Source: Granulicella arctica (GTDB lineage Bacteria; Acidobacteriota; Terriglobia; Terriglobales; Acidobacteriaceae). From it: a DNA stretch of 64,000 nucleotides. The notes below the pieces were generated by a model. The model made no database searches. It had not been told where the DNA came from and saw only the letters and a list, made by a program, of their open reading frames with translations. The stretch covers positions 3,720,001 to 3,784,000 of the forward strand of contig NZ_JAGTUT010000001.1 of NCBI RefSeq assembly GCF_025685605.1. The letters run 5' to 3'. The position numbers were made by a program, and so were the translations under genes. This document shows, one piece after another, positions 46,085 to 55,916 of this stretch; the first letter of the stretch is position 1, and each line of letters opens with the position of its first letter.

Positions 46085-47113
46085 ATGCTGCACCTGACCA
46101 AATCCGCCATCACAGCCGTGATTGCCCTGATCCTCGGCCTATCCGCGACGCGCATGCATGCTGAGATCTGTACCACCCAGTCGCTTATGGCACCCGCCGA
46201 CCGCGACACACTCGCCCAGGTTGCGAAAGATTTAGCCCTCAAGATGCAGATGGCGGACGCCGCGGGTCTGCGCTCCGAGAGCGTAGCCGAGGTAGCCAAA
46301 GACTTCGCCGGTATCTCGGAGGTCGTCGCAAGTACGGCTCCAAAGCTCAAGGGCACCAGCCTCGCCGTGGATCAGGTGTATCTTCTCGACGCTTCAACTC
46401 TCAAGCGAAATGCCGACGGTGGCGCTGCCGACGCTCAGTTTTTCTGCACCCTGAACAAGTCCACGGCAGAGGCTGACTTCCTCATACCGGCGCTGCCTCC
46501 CGGTAAATATGCTTTCGCCATCGTCGACGCAGATAGCCCGACGGCTCCGTGGCGGCTCTCGTTTCTCCTTCGGCAGGAGCAGGGAAAATGGCTGATGGCT
46601 GGCCTCTACCCCAAAGCAACCACCGCTGGCGGCCACGACGGTCTCTGGTACTGGACGCAGGCTCGGCAGATGGTCTCCCGCAAAGAGCCCTGGAGCGCCT
46701 GGCTCTACTATCAGCAATCTGCCTCGCTCCTGCAGCCAGCTGGCTTCGTCCAAAGCTCGCATCTCGAGAAGCTTCGTAATGAAGCGACCGCTGCCGCCCC
46801 GCCAGCGCTGTCAGAGGGAATCACCAATGACATTCCCCTCGTCGTCAAGGCCAAAGACGGCGTCGAGTATCGCTTCACCAGTCTTGGAACGGATGACTCC
46901 CTCAACACCCCGAGCGTCGACCTCGCCGTGCATCTCAAGGCCGATCCAATCGCCGATCAGGCAGCCGCTCGCAAGCGGAATATCGCCGCTATGAGCGCTT
47001 TGCTGGCTGCCTATCCTGAGCTTCGCAAGCCCTTCCACGGCGTGTGGGTCTTTGCCGATGTAGCCGGCCAGAACCCCTATGCGACCGAGCAGGCCATCGC
47101 AGATATTCCGTAA
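46085..47113 (+). CDS. Secreted conserved hypothetical protein
   Basis: 342 residues with a signal peptide (MLHLTKSAITAVIALILGLS, cleavage near MHAE). The mature protein has a helical start (DRDTLAQVAKDLALKMQMAD), a central beta region with the aromatic cluster GGHDGLWYWTQARQM and EPWSAWLYYQQSASLLQPAG, and a C-terminal region FHGVWVFADVAGQNPYATEQ. No known catalytic motif was found. Similar proteins, to my knowledge, occur in Acidobacteria without assigned role. It has its own promoter region on the plus strand; the next gene is 200 bp away. Confidence 0.65.
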   Translation: MLHLTKSAITAVIALILGLSATRMHAEICTTQSLMAPADRDTLAQVAKDLALKMQMADAAGLRSESVAEVAKDFAGISEVVASTAPKLKGTSLAVDQVYLLDASTLKRNADGGAADAQFFCTLNKSTAEADFLIPALPPGKYAFAIVDADSPTAPWRLSFLLRQEQGKWLMAGLYPKATTAGGHDGLWYWTQARQMVSRKEPWSAWLYYQQSASLLQPAGFVQSSHLEKLRNEATAAAPPALSEGITNDIPLVVKAKDGVEYRFTSLGTDDSLNTPSVDLAVHLKADPIADQAAARKRNIAAMSALLAAYPELRKPFHGVWVFADVAGQNPYATEQAIADIP

Positions 47114-47316
47114 CACTGTTCTTCTGCTGCCATTTGCCGTTCTAATTTGATCCGATAGTGCTATCGTCAATCTCGTTCCCGCAGCACGTTAAGTCAGACG
47201 GTCAATGCACCATCGCTCGATCCAGAAGCCATGGAACTTCGTTGATTCCTCATGACGAATAAACTTAATGCGAGAGAAATAATGTCAATGGTTAAGCCCG
47301 AATTGAGAGTCCGATC

Positions 47317-47964
47317 TTGAGCAAGCCCGAGAAGAAACTCAGCGAAATCGTCTTCGGCCGCAGGGCGACCCCAAGCTTCGATGGCGAGCCCATTCCATCT
47401 GAAGATCTCCGGGCCATCCTCCAGGCCGGCCTCCACGCACCCAGCGGCTACAACATCCAGCCTTGGCGCTTCATCGTCGTCCAGTCGCCAGAGCAAAAGA
47501 AACGTCTCCGCGCTGCCAGCTACAACCAGGGCAAGGTGGAAGAGGCCTCCGCCGTCATCGTTGCCTGTGGCGACGCAGACGGCTGGCGCAAAGACCTCGA
47601 CGAGATGATTGCCCAGGGTCGCGAGGGCGGTATGCCCGAGAGCTACGCCGATCAGGCGCGCAGCAGCGTCCCCAACTATCTATCGAGCTTTACCAGCGAA
47701 CAGATGCACGGCTGGCTGAATAAACAGGTCATGCTCGCCTACACCCACATGATGCTGATGGCCGAGGTCCTCGGCTACGATACCGCCCCCATGGAAGGCT
47801 TCGAGCAGGACAAAGTTCACGAAATGCTACGCCTGCCGCTCAGTTATTGGGTGGTCGCCCTTCTCGCCGTCGGCCATCTTAAAGGGTTAGATAAGTTCGA
47901 CGGTGGCCGCTTCGACATGAAGCGAACTGTCTTCGGCGAAGAGTTCGGTAAGCCGCTCAAGTGA
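47317..47964 (+). CDS. Nitroreductase family FMN oxidoreductase
   Basis: 215 residues. The FMN phosphate-binding start RRATPSFDGEPIPSEDLRAI and GLHAPSGYNIQPWRFIVVQS are diagnostic. Further family segments are VMLAYTHMMLMAEVLGYDTA-PMEGF and YWVVALLAVGHLKG. It would reduce nitro, quinone or enone substrates with NAD(P)H in the cytoplasm. It shares 4 bp (GTGA) with the next gene, a membrane-anchored hydrolase, so the two are co-translated. There is no detoxification regulator nearby; the natural substrate is unknown. Confidence 0.9.
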   Translation: MSKPEKKLSEIVFGRRATPSFDGEPIPSEDLRAILQAGLHAPSGYNIQPWRFIVVQSPEQKKRLRAASYNQGKVEEASAVIVACGDADGWRKDLDEMIAQGREGGMPESYADQARSSVPNYLSSFTSEQMHGWLNKQVMLAYTHMMLMAEVLGYDTAPMEGFEQDKVHEMLRLPLSYWVVALLAVGHLKGLDKFDGGRFDMKRTVFGEEFGKPLK

Positions 47965-48917
47965 AGAAACTCGCCGCACGTATAGCCGCAGCGCTTGTGC
48001 TGCTTCTCATCGTTACCGGCGTTTTCTTCTATCGTCATCCAGTCTGGTTCCTTGATCGCGCCATCTACTATCGCCTCTGGCGTGGCCACGTAGTCGGCAA
48101 GTACATCGACGTCGGCACCAATCGCCTCCACTACTACGAGGCAGGCGATCCCAACGGCACGCCACTCCTTCTCATTCACGGTCTCGGCTCCCGTGGAGAG
48201 GATTGGTCCACCCTCATCCCCACTTTCGCCGCCGCAGGCTTCCACGTCTACGCGCCCGACCTACTTGGCTACGGTCGTTCCTCACGCCCCGACGTGGATT
48301 ATTCCATCGCGCTCGAAGAGTCCGTCGTCGTGCAGTTCATGCAGGCTGTCCACCAGCCAAGAGCCAGCGTAATCGGCTGGTCCATGGGTGGTTGGATTGC
48401 CATGAAGTTAGCCCTCGACCATCCAGCAATGGTCGACCGCCTCGCCGTATACGACAGCGCCGGAACGTACTTTGCCGCGGTTCTGCCCCCGAACCTCTTC
48501 ACGCCCAACGACGTCGACGGCGTCAAACGGCTCTTCGACGTTCTCGAGCCCGAGCCCCGCACCGTACCCGCCTTCATCGAGCGCGACTCCCTCCATAAGC
48601 TTCAGAAGAATAGTTGGATCATCAACCGCAGTCTAAGCTCCATGATCAGCGGCCGCTACCTGCTCGACTTCCGCCTCGGCAGCCTGAAACAGCCCATGCT
48701 CATCATGTGGGGAGGTGCAGACCATCTCATCCCGCCCGCCGTTGGCGAGGAAATCCACAAGGCAGTCACGCACTCCGTCTTCGGGCTAGTGGAAGGCTGC
48801 GGCCACCTCGCCCCCGCCGAGTGCTCAAAGCCATTCCTCGAAGGCACCATCGCCTTCTTAAAGTCCCAGCCGCCCATGTCCTCCGGCGAAACGACCTACC
48901 CTAAGCCAACCCAGTAA
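47961..48917 (+). CDS. Membrane-anchored alpha/beta hydrolase
   Basis: 318 residues from a GTG overlapping the upstream TGA. An N-terminal helix (KKLAARIAAALVLLLIVTGV) is an uncleaved anchor or signal. The fold is clear: LLLIHGLGSRGEDWSTLIPT (oxyanion HG), YAPDLLGYGRSSRP, nucleophile elbow VIGWSMGGWIAMKLALDHPA, then LIMWGGADHLIPPAVGEEIH (Asp) and GLVEGCGHLAPAECSKP (His). It resembles lipases/esterases and C-C hydrolases of the peroxidase-like group; the substrate is unknown. It is coupled to a nitroreductase and convergent with ubiX, with only 18 bp between stops. Confidence 0.88.
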   Translation: MKKLAARIAAALVLLLIVTGVFFYRHPVWFLDRAIYYRLWRGHVVGKYIDVGTNRLHYYEAGDPNGTPLLLIHGLGSRGEDWSTLIPTFAAAGFHVYAPDLLGYGRSSRPDVDYSIALEESVVVQFMQAVHQPRASVIGWSMGGWIAMKLALDHPAMVDRLAVYDSAGTYFAAVLPPNLFTPNDVDGVKRLFDVLEPEPRTVPAFIERDSLHKLQKNSWIINRSLSSMISGRYLLDFRLGSLKQPMLIMWGGADHLIPPAVGEEIHKAVTHSVFGLVEGCGHLAPAECSKPFLEGTIAFLKSQPPMSSGETTYPKPTQ

Positions 48918-48935
48918 GAAGAAAAGCCAGCTGAA

Positions 48936-49535
48936 TTAATCAGCCCGCCACTGGTAAGCACCCGCTTGCGGCAGTCCCACATGCGCCAGCACGCGATTCA
49001 CAAACTCCCGAGCCATAGCCGTCGTACTCTGCGGCAGGTTGTAGAGCGTGGGAATTACCGGGAAAATGGTAGCGCCCGCATCCGAAGCAAGCTGCATATT
49101 CCGCAGATGAATTCGGTTTAGTGGCGTCTCCCGCACGCAAAGAACCAACGGTCGCCGCTCCTTTAAACAAACATCTGCCGCACGCTGGATTAGGTTCGCC
49201 GCCATCCCGTTTGCGATACCAGCAAGCGTTCCCATGGAGCAGGGAAGCACGATCATGCCGTCTGACGGGTAACTTCCACTCGCCACATTCGCCCCGATAT
49301 CGCTCTCAGGATGCTGTTGCGTCTTCACCGCCGCGACCCCAAGCAGCTTTTCGACCAGCCCCGTCCGCCCGCTCAGTTGCATCTCCTCGGCGAACACCCG
49401 CAGCGCGTTCTCAGAAGCAACAAAGTTGACCTTGCCCACTCGTGCATCAGCCTCAAGCGCCCGCAGCATCTCCGCAGCATAGATGCTCCCACTCGCACCG
49501 GTCACCGCCAAGGTAAGATTCCGCAACTCACTCAT
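48936..49535 (-). CDS. ubiX: Flavin prenyltransferase UbiX
   Basis: 199 residues. It attaches a dimethylallyl group to FMN, making the prenylated cofactor for UbiD-type decarboxylases. The N-terminal flavin-binding segment is LTLAVTGASGSIYAAEMLRA. PSDGMIVLPCSMGTLAGIANG-type residues and LIQRAADVCLKERRPLVLCV and RETPLNRIHLRNMQLASDAG are UbiX signatures, including the Arg that binds the prenyl phosphate. No ubiD gene is in the window. It is a single minus-strand gene downstream of a REP-like palindrome. Confidence 0.92.
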   Translation of the reverse strand: MSELRNLTLAVTGASGSIYAAEMLRALEADARVGKVNFVASENALRVFAEEMQLSGRTGLVEKLLGVAAVKTQQHPESDIGANVASGSYPSDGMIVLPCSMGTLAGIANGMAANLIQRAADVCLKERRPLVLCVRETPLNRIHLRNMQLASDAGATIFPVIPTLYNLPQSTTAMAREFVNRVLAHVGLPQAGAYQWRAD

Positions 49536-49583
49536 CTCTCGATTATCGCCGACCGGCCCGCGTCCTCCACCTGAAACACCTCC

Positions 49584-49632
49584 GGGTGCCCCATCCTTTG
49601 TAGTCCTATCGCAAAGGGTGGGATCGTAAACC
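49584..49632. repeat. Dispersed 49-bp palindromic repeat, copy 1
   Basis: It begins GGGTGCCCCATCCTTT and ends AAAGGGTGGGATCGTAAACC, the two halves complementary (CATCCTTT / AAAGGGTG) around a variable loop. The copy at 52758 has the same length and the same ends. It is placed between ubiX and the YkgJ-type gene. Confidence 0.8.
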
Positions 49633-49633
49633 G

Positions 49634-50233
49634 CTAAGCTCCCCGCAACGCATACGCAATCAGGGTCTCACCCCGCCGCCCGGTCTCTGCGTCATAAGCC
49701 GCATTGCTCTCCTCCTCCAACCCGGGGATCGCAGGATCAAGCTCACACCGCGCAGTCTCCTCCGTGTCCGCTCCAATAAAACAGAGCTCACACGTAGCCA
49801 GATTTCCCTCCTCAGTCCGCATCGGAGGCCCAAACGTCCGGCAAAGAATAGGCCGCGTCTCATAGAGATCACACGTTCCCGTATCGAGATCGAGCGCCGG
49901 ACAAGGCTCGTTGTTCGCAAACTCCTCAAACAGAATCGCATCCTCATACGACTCGCCGAGTACGCCGCTCACCACGTCTCCCGGAAACCAGGGGTCAAGC
50001 CGAACCAGCGCGGAAGCTGCCCGTCCCCGCACCCGCTCCGCCCTCTCAGGATCACTTGCCCCAAGCTCAATCAGCCCAGCCCGCAGCCGATCCGCATCCT
50101 GCCACCCAATCGGAAACACACCGACGCAGCACTGCGAACACCCCGGCCGGCACGCCAGCCATCGCCCGCCCCGCTTCGTGGCATCCGCCAGCGCCGCATC
50201 GGCAATCTGCACCAGCGACAACGCGGCCGTCAT
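49634..50233 (-). CDS. YkgJ-family cysteine cluster protein
   Basis: 199 residues from the ATG at 50231-50233 (a TTG directly before it is also in frame). The Cys pattern CRPGCSQCCVGVFPI near 30, CPALDLDTGTCDLYETRPIL with CRTFG near 110, and CELCF is that of the YkgJ/CxxCxxCC family, thought to bind zinc or an iron-sulfur cluster. No activity is established for the family. It starts three bases after the purB stop, so it is in the same transcript and perhaps translationally coupled. Its own stop lies 2 bp from the repeat. Confidence 0.82.
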   Translation of the reverse strand: MTAALSLVQIADAALADATKRGGRWLACRPGCSQCCVGVFPIGWQDADRLRAGLIELGASDPERAERVRGRAASALVRLDPWFPGDVVSGVLGESYEDAILFEEFANNEPCPALDLDTGTCDLYETRPILCRTFGPPMRTEEGNLATCELCFIGADTEETARCELDPAIPGLEEESNAAYDAETGRRGETLIAYALRGA

Positions 50234-50236
50234 CAA

Positions 50237-51532
50237 CTAAGCGCCCAGCACACGCGCAAAGATCGCATCCACATTCGCCAACTGCCGCCGGTAGTCAAAC
50301 GCCCGCGCCAGCTTCTCCGGCGACAGTCGCTCCGTAATCTCGGGCACCTTCGCGATCTCATCCCGGAAGATCAGATCTTCCTTCCACGCACGCATCGCAT
50401 GGCTCTGCACCAGTCGATACGCATCCTCACGCAGCATGCCCGACTCAGCAAGGTCCAGCAGCAACTGCCCCGAAAAGATCAGCCCACCCGTCGATTCAAG
50501 GTTTTTCAGCATCCGCTTCGGATACACCATCAACTTCTCGATCAGCGTGGCCGTCTTCGCCAGCAGATAGTCCGCCAGAATCGTCGAATCCGGCAGGATC
50601 ACACGCTCTGCCGAAGAGTGCGAGATATCGCGCTCATGCCACAGCGCAATATCTTCAAACGCAACCTGCGCATTCGCCCGCACCACCCGCGCCAGCCCAC
50701 TGATCTGCTCGCTCGTAATCGGATTTTTCTTATGCGGCATGGCGCTCGAGCCCTTCTGCTTCTCCGAGAAGAACTCCTCCGCCTCGCGAACCTCGGTGCG
50801 CTGCAGGTGCCGCACCTCCGTCGCAATCTTGTCCAGCGTCGACACTAGCACCGCCAGCGTAGCTACATACGCCGCATGACGGTCGCGCTGGATTACCTGC
50901 GTCGCCACATCGACCGGCGTCAAACCAAGCGCTGCGCAGATAGCCTCTTCATGCTCTGGCTTCAAATGCCCAAAGGTCCCCACCGCGCCTGAAAGCTTAC
51001 CCACACGGAGGTCTTCCGCCGCAGCATCGAAGCGCGCCAGATTACGCTGTGTCTCGGAGTACCAGAGCAGAAGCTTCAACCCGAAGGTCGTCGGCTCCGC
51101 ATGAATGCCATGTGTCCGTCCAATAGAAGGCGTGTGCTTGAACTCCACCGCCCGCGCCTTCAGCACCTCACCCAGCCGTACAATCCCAGCCCGAATGATC
51201 GCCGAAGCCTCCTTCAACTGCAACGCCTGCGCCGTATCCACCACGTCGGTCGAGGTCAAGCCATAATGCAGCCAGCGTGACTCCGGCCCGATGTATTCGG
51301 CCACCGTCGTCGTGAAGGCAATCACATCGTGCTTCACCTCGTCTTCAATCGCTTGGATGCGCTCGACCGTGAAGTTGCCTTTATCGCGAATCGCGTCCGC
51401 CGCTTCTTGCGGCACCATGCCTGCCTTGGCAAGCGCCTGCGAAGCCGCGACTTCAACAGCAAGCCAGCAGCGGTACTTATTCTCATCGGACCAGATGCGG
51501 CCCATCTCAGGACGGGTATAACGAGCGATCAA
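50237..51532 (-). CDS. purB: Adenylosuccinate lyase
   Basis: 431 residues, the usual length for the Bacillus-type enzyme. It splits adenylosuccinate and SAICAR in purine synthesis. YTRPEMGRIWSDENKYRCWL opens the protein, RWLHYGLTSTDVVDTAQALQ and GRTHGIHAEPTTFGLKLLLW hold catalytic residues, and the fumarase/lyase signature is KQKGSSAMPHKKNPITSEQI. It is transcribed behind the glutaredoxin gene (50-bp gap) and ahead of the YkgJ-type gene. Confidence 0.95.
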   Translation of the reverse strand: MIARYTRPEMGRIWSDENKYRCWLAVEVAASQALAKAGMVPQEAADAIRDKGNFTVERIQAIEDEVKHDVIAFTTTVAEYIGPESRWLHYGLTSTDVVDTAQALQLKEASAIIRAGIVRLGEVLKARAVEFKHTPSIGRTHGIHAEPTTFGLKLLLWYSETQRNLARFDAAAEDLRVGKLSGAVGTFGHLKPEHEEAICAALGLTPVDVATQVIQRDRHAAYVATLAVLVSTLDKIATEVRHLQRTEVREAEEFFSEKQKGSSAMPHKKNPITSEQISGLARVVRANAQVAFEDIALWHERDISHSSAERVILPDSTILADYLLAKTATLIEKLMVYPKRMLKNLESTGGLIFSGQLLLDLAESGMLREDAYRLVQSHAMRAWKEDLIFRDEIAKVPEITERLSPEKLARAFDYRRQLANVDAIFARVLGA

Positions 51533-51582
51533 GTGAAACTCCTTGCAATAGACTCCAGTCTATCGGAAGGCGCTTCGTGCGT

Positions 51583-51843
51583 TCAGCCTGCCTCGGTCAC
51601 GCCCAGCAACTCCGACATCTCGTCGTGCAGAAAGCCGAACCCGGGTCGATAGGGCTGCACCCACTTGCCGTCGATCACGAACTGCGGAATCGCTCGTTTG
51701 CCCACATGAGCAATCACCTGCTCCGCAGCACCGGGAGTAGCTTCGATATCAATTTCTTTGAACGGAATATTGTGTTTGGTCAGGAAGCGCTTTGCTTCAC
51801 GACAGTCGCGGCACCAGGAGGCAGAATACAGAAGCAGGTCCAT
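51583..51843 (-). CDS. Glutaredoxin-family protein
   Basis: 86 residues. The thioredoxin fold opens MDLLLYSASWCRDCREAKRF with a CxxC active site (Cys11 and Cys14), the RAIPQFVIDGKW cis-proline segment, and a C-terminal helix FLHDEMSELLGV. The CRDC dithiol suggests redox activity toward protein disulfides or glutathionylated thiols. It lies 16 bp after the SDR gene and 50 bp before purB on the same strand, so it is probably co-transcribed. Confidence 0.9.
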   Translation of the reverse strand: MDLLLYSASWCRDCREAKRFLTKHNIPFKEIDIEATPGAAEQVIAHVGKRAIPQFVIDGKWVQPYRPGFGFLHDEMSELLGVTEAG

Positions 51844-51859
51844 AGTTCCTATTTTAGCG

Positions 51860-52633
51860 TTATTGCTCGTGATAGTTACGCATCAGCCCACCGTCCACCA
51901 CATAGGTCGAACCTGTGACATAGCCAGCCTCGTCAGAAGCGAGAAACGCCGCCAGCGAAGCGACATCGGCGGTGCTCCCCAACCGACCCAGAGGAATATT
52001 CGCTAAGAGGGCATTTAGCTTCGGCTTGTCTGCCAGCAGCGCCGTGTTGATCGGCGTATTGATCGCACCCGGAGCAATGTTGTTCACCGTAATGCCAAGC
52101 GGTCCAAGCTCAACAGCAAGATCACGCATCACCATCCGCATGCCGCCCTTTGACGCGCAGTAGGTCGAAAAGTTCGGAAACACCATGTCCTCATGCACCG
52201 AACTCATATTAATCACGCGCCCGGGCTTCTTGGCGTCCCGCAGCTTTCGAACAAATGCCTGCGTCAGAAAGAACGCGCCCTTCAAATTCACGTTCAGCAC
52301 CGCATCGTAGTCCGCTTCGGTCACATCCCAGAAGGCAGCATTCTTCTCAATCCCGGCATTGTTCACGAGGATGTCACAGCCTCCAAGCTGCTCCCACGCC
52401 TGATTCACAAGGTTCTGCGTATCTGCCAGGTTCGAGACATCGGCCTTCACCATCACCGACTTGCCACCCGCCGCCTCGATCTTCGCCTTCGTCTCCTCAG
52501 CCGCCGCCACGTGGTCGCGAAAATCGATCACAACATCCGCGCCCTCCTGCGCAAACCGCTCCGCAATCGCCTGACCGATCCCCGATCCCGAACCCGTAAC
52601 AATCGCAACCTTACCCGCAAGACGACCCGCCAT
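51860..52633 (-). CDS. SDR-family oxidoreductase (glucose 1-dehydrogenase-like)
   Basis: 257 residues of the classical short-chain dehydrogenase type. The cofactor glycine motif is VAIVTGSGSGIGQAIAERFA, then DILVNNAGI. The catalytic Ser is in VINMSSVHEDM, and Tyr and Lys are in YCASKGGMRMVM. ITVNNIAPGAINTPIN and GYVTGSTYVVDGGLMRN are typical of glucose 1-dehydrogenases. The Asp after strand 2 is in VVIDFRD, which can suit NAD, but the cofactor is not certain. It is first of an SDR-grx-purB-YkgJ run; the 49-bp repeat lies 125 bp upstream. Confidence 0.87.
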   Translation of the reverse strand: MAGRLAGKVAIVTGSGSGIGQAIAERFAQEGADVVIDFRDHVAAAEETKAKIEAAGGKSVMVKADVSNLADTQNLVNQAWEQLGGCDILVNNAGIEKNAAFWDVTEADYDAVLNVNLKGAFFLTQAFVRKLRDAKKPGRVINMSSVHEDMVFPNFSTYCASKGGMRMVMRDLAVELGPLGITVNNIAPGAINTPINTALLADKPKLNALLANIPLGRLGSTADVASLAAFLASDEAGYVTGSTYVVDGGLMRNYHEQ

Positions 52634-52757
52634 GAATATCCCTCATTCTCAAAGGTTGTGCTTCTCACATACATAGATGCGAAGCCGACACTTCGGCGCA
52701 ACAACTGCAGCAAAATTCATCGTCAGCCACTACCCCTTGGCCAAGCCACAACTCATC

Positions 52758-52806
52758 GGGTGCCCCATCCTTTCGCACCGTTAGCGAAAGGGTAGGATCG
52801 TAAACC
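52758..52806. repeat. Dispersed 49-bp palindromic repeat, copy 2
   Basis: Same ends and length as the copy at 49584. Here the arms are more complete (CATCCTTTCGC / GCGAAAGGGTAGG), so the hairpin is stronger. It is located 4 bp from the tadA stop. Confidence 0.8.
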
Positions 52807-52810
52807 TTCC

Positions 52811-53603
<793 letters not shown>

Positions 53604-53607
<4 letters not shown>

Positions 53608-54662
53608 GCCGGCTCCTGTTGCGTCATGCAGTGCAGCGTCCCTAGTCCCCAGACCAGGTCCACCGCATGAATGCCCACAACCTCGCGCGTCGGAAAACAG
53701 TCCGCAAGGATATTCAAAGCCCGCCGATCATTACGGTCATTAAACGTAGGAACCAGCACCGTCTCGTTCGCGATATAGAGGTTCGCATAGCTCGCCGGCA
53801 GCCGCTGTCCCTCAAAGATCACCGGCGAAGGCATCGGCAGCGTCAGCACCTCAAACGCCTCGCCCTTCAGATTCGTCGCCGACCGCAGCCGATCAAGATT
53901 CTCTGCCAGCGGAAGGTGGTTCTCGTCCGCCGTATTCGGCTCGACCGCCGTAACAATCGTGTTCTCGCCGACGAACCGCGTCACGTCGTCTACATGCCCA
54001 TGCGTGTCGTCGCCCGCACAGCCGCGATGCAGCCAGATCGTCTTCTCAATCCCCAGGTATTCCGCAAATGCGTTCTCAAGCTGCTCCCGTGACACACCAG
54101 GATTCCGCTGCTGCACCTCGCTCAGCAGGCACTCCTCAGTCGTCAGCAGGATGCCGGCCCCGTTCGTATCGATGCTCCCACCCTCAAGCACCAGTCGCGT
54201 TCCCTCGATCTCTGGCTTGAACTCCACCATGCCGTAGTGGTTTGCTACATGGTGCGGAATCTGGTCGTCCCGCCGCCAGTTGTCATACTTGGCCCAAGCG
54301 TTGAACTTCCAGTTGGTCACCGCCAGCCGGTCCTCCGCATCCTTCACGAAGATCGGCCCCGAGTCCCGCAGCCACACCCGATCCGTCTGCCATGAGTGGA
54401 AGTGGAGCCGCGCCAGGTTCGCTCCCGCCCGCATCAGCATCCCGTTCGCCCGCTTCTCAGCCGCAACGTCGTTCACCAGGATGTGCACGTCCTCGCAGCA
54501 CGAAAGATGGCGCACAATCTCGGCATACACCCAAGGAATCGGCTGAAACTTGCCCGGCCAGTCCTCCGCATTGTGCGGCCACGCGATCCATGTAGCGGCA
54601 TGGGGTGCCCACTCTGCAGGCATCCGGTATCCAAGTTCCAGGGGCGTTTGCGCAGTCGTCAT
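53604..54662 (-). CDS. aguA: Agmatine deiminase
   Basis: 352 residues of the guanidino-group-modifying (PPAD) superfamily. It hydrolyses agmatine to N-carbamoylputrescine and ammonia. YRMPAEWAPHAATWIAWPHN is the family N-terminus, WLRDSGPIFV the substrate-Asp region, LEGGSIDTNGAGILLTTEEC and RGCAGDDTHGHVDDVTRFVG the catalytic Glu/His region. The nucleophilic Cys is in GLGTLHCMTQQEP near the end. It shares one base with the aguB stop and 4 bp with the next gene. Confidence 0.93.
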
Positions 54663-55585
54663 TAGTCCAGAAACCTGCTCGTAATCCCGTTATACGAATC
54701 GATGCGGCGGTCCCGCAGAAACGGCCAGTTCCGCCGCGTATCCTCCAGCAGCTTCAGGTCGATCTCCCCGATCAGAATATCCTCGCGGTCATGCGGAGCT
54801 TGCAACACCACGCGCCCGAACGGGTCCGCCAGAAAGCTTCCGCCCCAGAACTGCAGCCCCGCCCCCTCCGGCCCCTTCATCATTACGCCGTCGTGCAGCA
54901 CGTCTCCCTGCTCATGCCCCACCCGGTTTACCGCAGCCACATACACGCCATTCGCGATTGCATGGGCCCGCTGTATCGTCTGCCACGCAGAGTACTGGGC
55001 TTCCCCAAACTCCTCTTTCTCACTCGGATGCCAGCCAATCGCCGTCGGATAGAAGAGCGTCGTCGCCCCGCGCAGCGCAGTCTCCCGCGCCGCCTCCGGA
55101 TACCATTGGTCCCAGCACACCAGCGTCCCCACAGACCCCTGCGTCGTAGCGAATGCTTTATATCCAAGGTCCCCCGGCGTGAAGTAGAACTTCTCGTAAT
55201 ACAGTGGATCGTCCGGGATATGCATCTTCCGATACTTACCCGCCAGCGAGCCATCCGCCTCCAGAACCGCCGCCGTATTGTGGTACAGCCCCGCCGCCCG
55301 CCGCTCGAACAGGGAAGCGATCACCACCACGCCTTCCTCCTTCGCAATCGCACCCAGCCGCTCCGTGCTCGGCCCGGGAATCGCCTCTGCGGTATCGAAC
55401 AGCGCATGCTCCTCACGCTGGCAGAAATACTGTGCCCGGAACAGCTCCGGCAGGCAAACCACATTCGCCCCGGCCCGCGCCGCCTCCCGCACCTTATCCG
55501 CTGCCTTGTCCAGATTGGCCGCCGTATCCACGCCGCACGCCATCTGGATTAGTCCCACCCGTTTGTTCTTCATCGCCTGCGCCAT
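54662..55585 (-). CDS. aguB: N-carbamoylputrescine amidase
   Basis: 307 residues from the ATG at 55583-55585, chosen for the GAGGAG five bases upstream; the open frame extends 27 bp further through a hairpin region and is not needed. It is a nitrilase-fold amidase with the Glu-Lys-Cys triad in CLPELFRAQYF, LAGKYRKMHIPDD and VGTLVCWDQWYPEAARETAL. It converts N-carbamoylputrescine to putrescine, CO2 and ammonia, the step after aguA. It is the first gene of the unit. A terminator-like hairpin lies in its leader at 55610-55641. Confidence 0.94.
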   Translation of the reverse strand: MAQAMKNKRVGLIQMACGVDTAANLDKAADKVREAARAGANVVCLPELFRAQYFCQREEHALFDTAEAIPGPSTERLGAIAKEEGVVVIASLFERRAAGLYHNTAAVLEADGSLAGKYRKMHIPDDPLYYEKFYFTPGDLGYKAFATTQGSVGTLVCWDQWYPEAARETALRGATTLFYPTAIGWHPSEKEEFGEAQYSAWQTIQRAHAIANGVYVAAVNRVGHEQGDVLHDGVMMKGPEGAGLQFWGGSFLADPFGRVVLQAPHDREDILIGEIDLKLLEDTRRNWPFLRDRRIDSYNGITSRFLD

Positions 55586-55609
55586 CAACACTCCTCTAAC
55601 CCGCACCTT

Positions 55610-55641
55610 CAAAGAAAAGGACGCCGCACACTGAGGCGTCC
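55610..55641 (-). promoter_or_regulatory. Terminator-like hairpin in the aguB leader
   Basis: On the minus strand GGACGCC, a 9-nt loop and GGCGTCC are followed by TTTTCTTT, a rho-independent terminator layout. No gene precedes it on this strand, since glnA is divergent. It lies 25 bp before the aguB start, so it is placed like a transcription attenuator. No riboswitch aptamer was recognised upstream. Confidence 0.5.
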
Positions 55642-55916
55642 GCTCACAAACCTTCGCTAAATCCCTACACCATCTGCATATACATTTTAGCGTCTTTGCC
55701 GCGACCCGGAACCGACACGCCCGCTTCGACAGCGGAAGCTCGCAAAAACATATAAGGAAGCCATAAAGGTCCGATGAATGGCCCTGAATTTTATCGAAAA
55801 ATCTGATACTTTTAGGGCATCCATAGATCGCTCACAGCTCGGCTTTCACTCACTTCCACCGCAGACTGTCAAAGCATGTCGCGGCACCGGTGCACCTCAG
55901 ATTCAGAAAGGATTTC

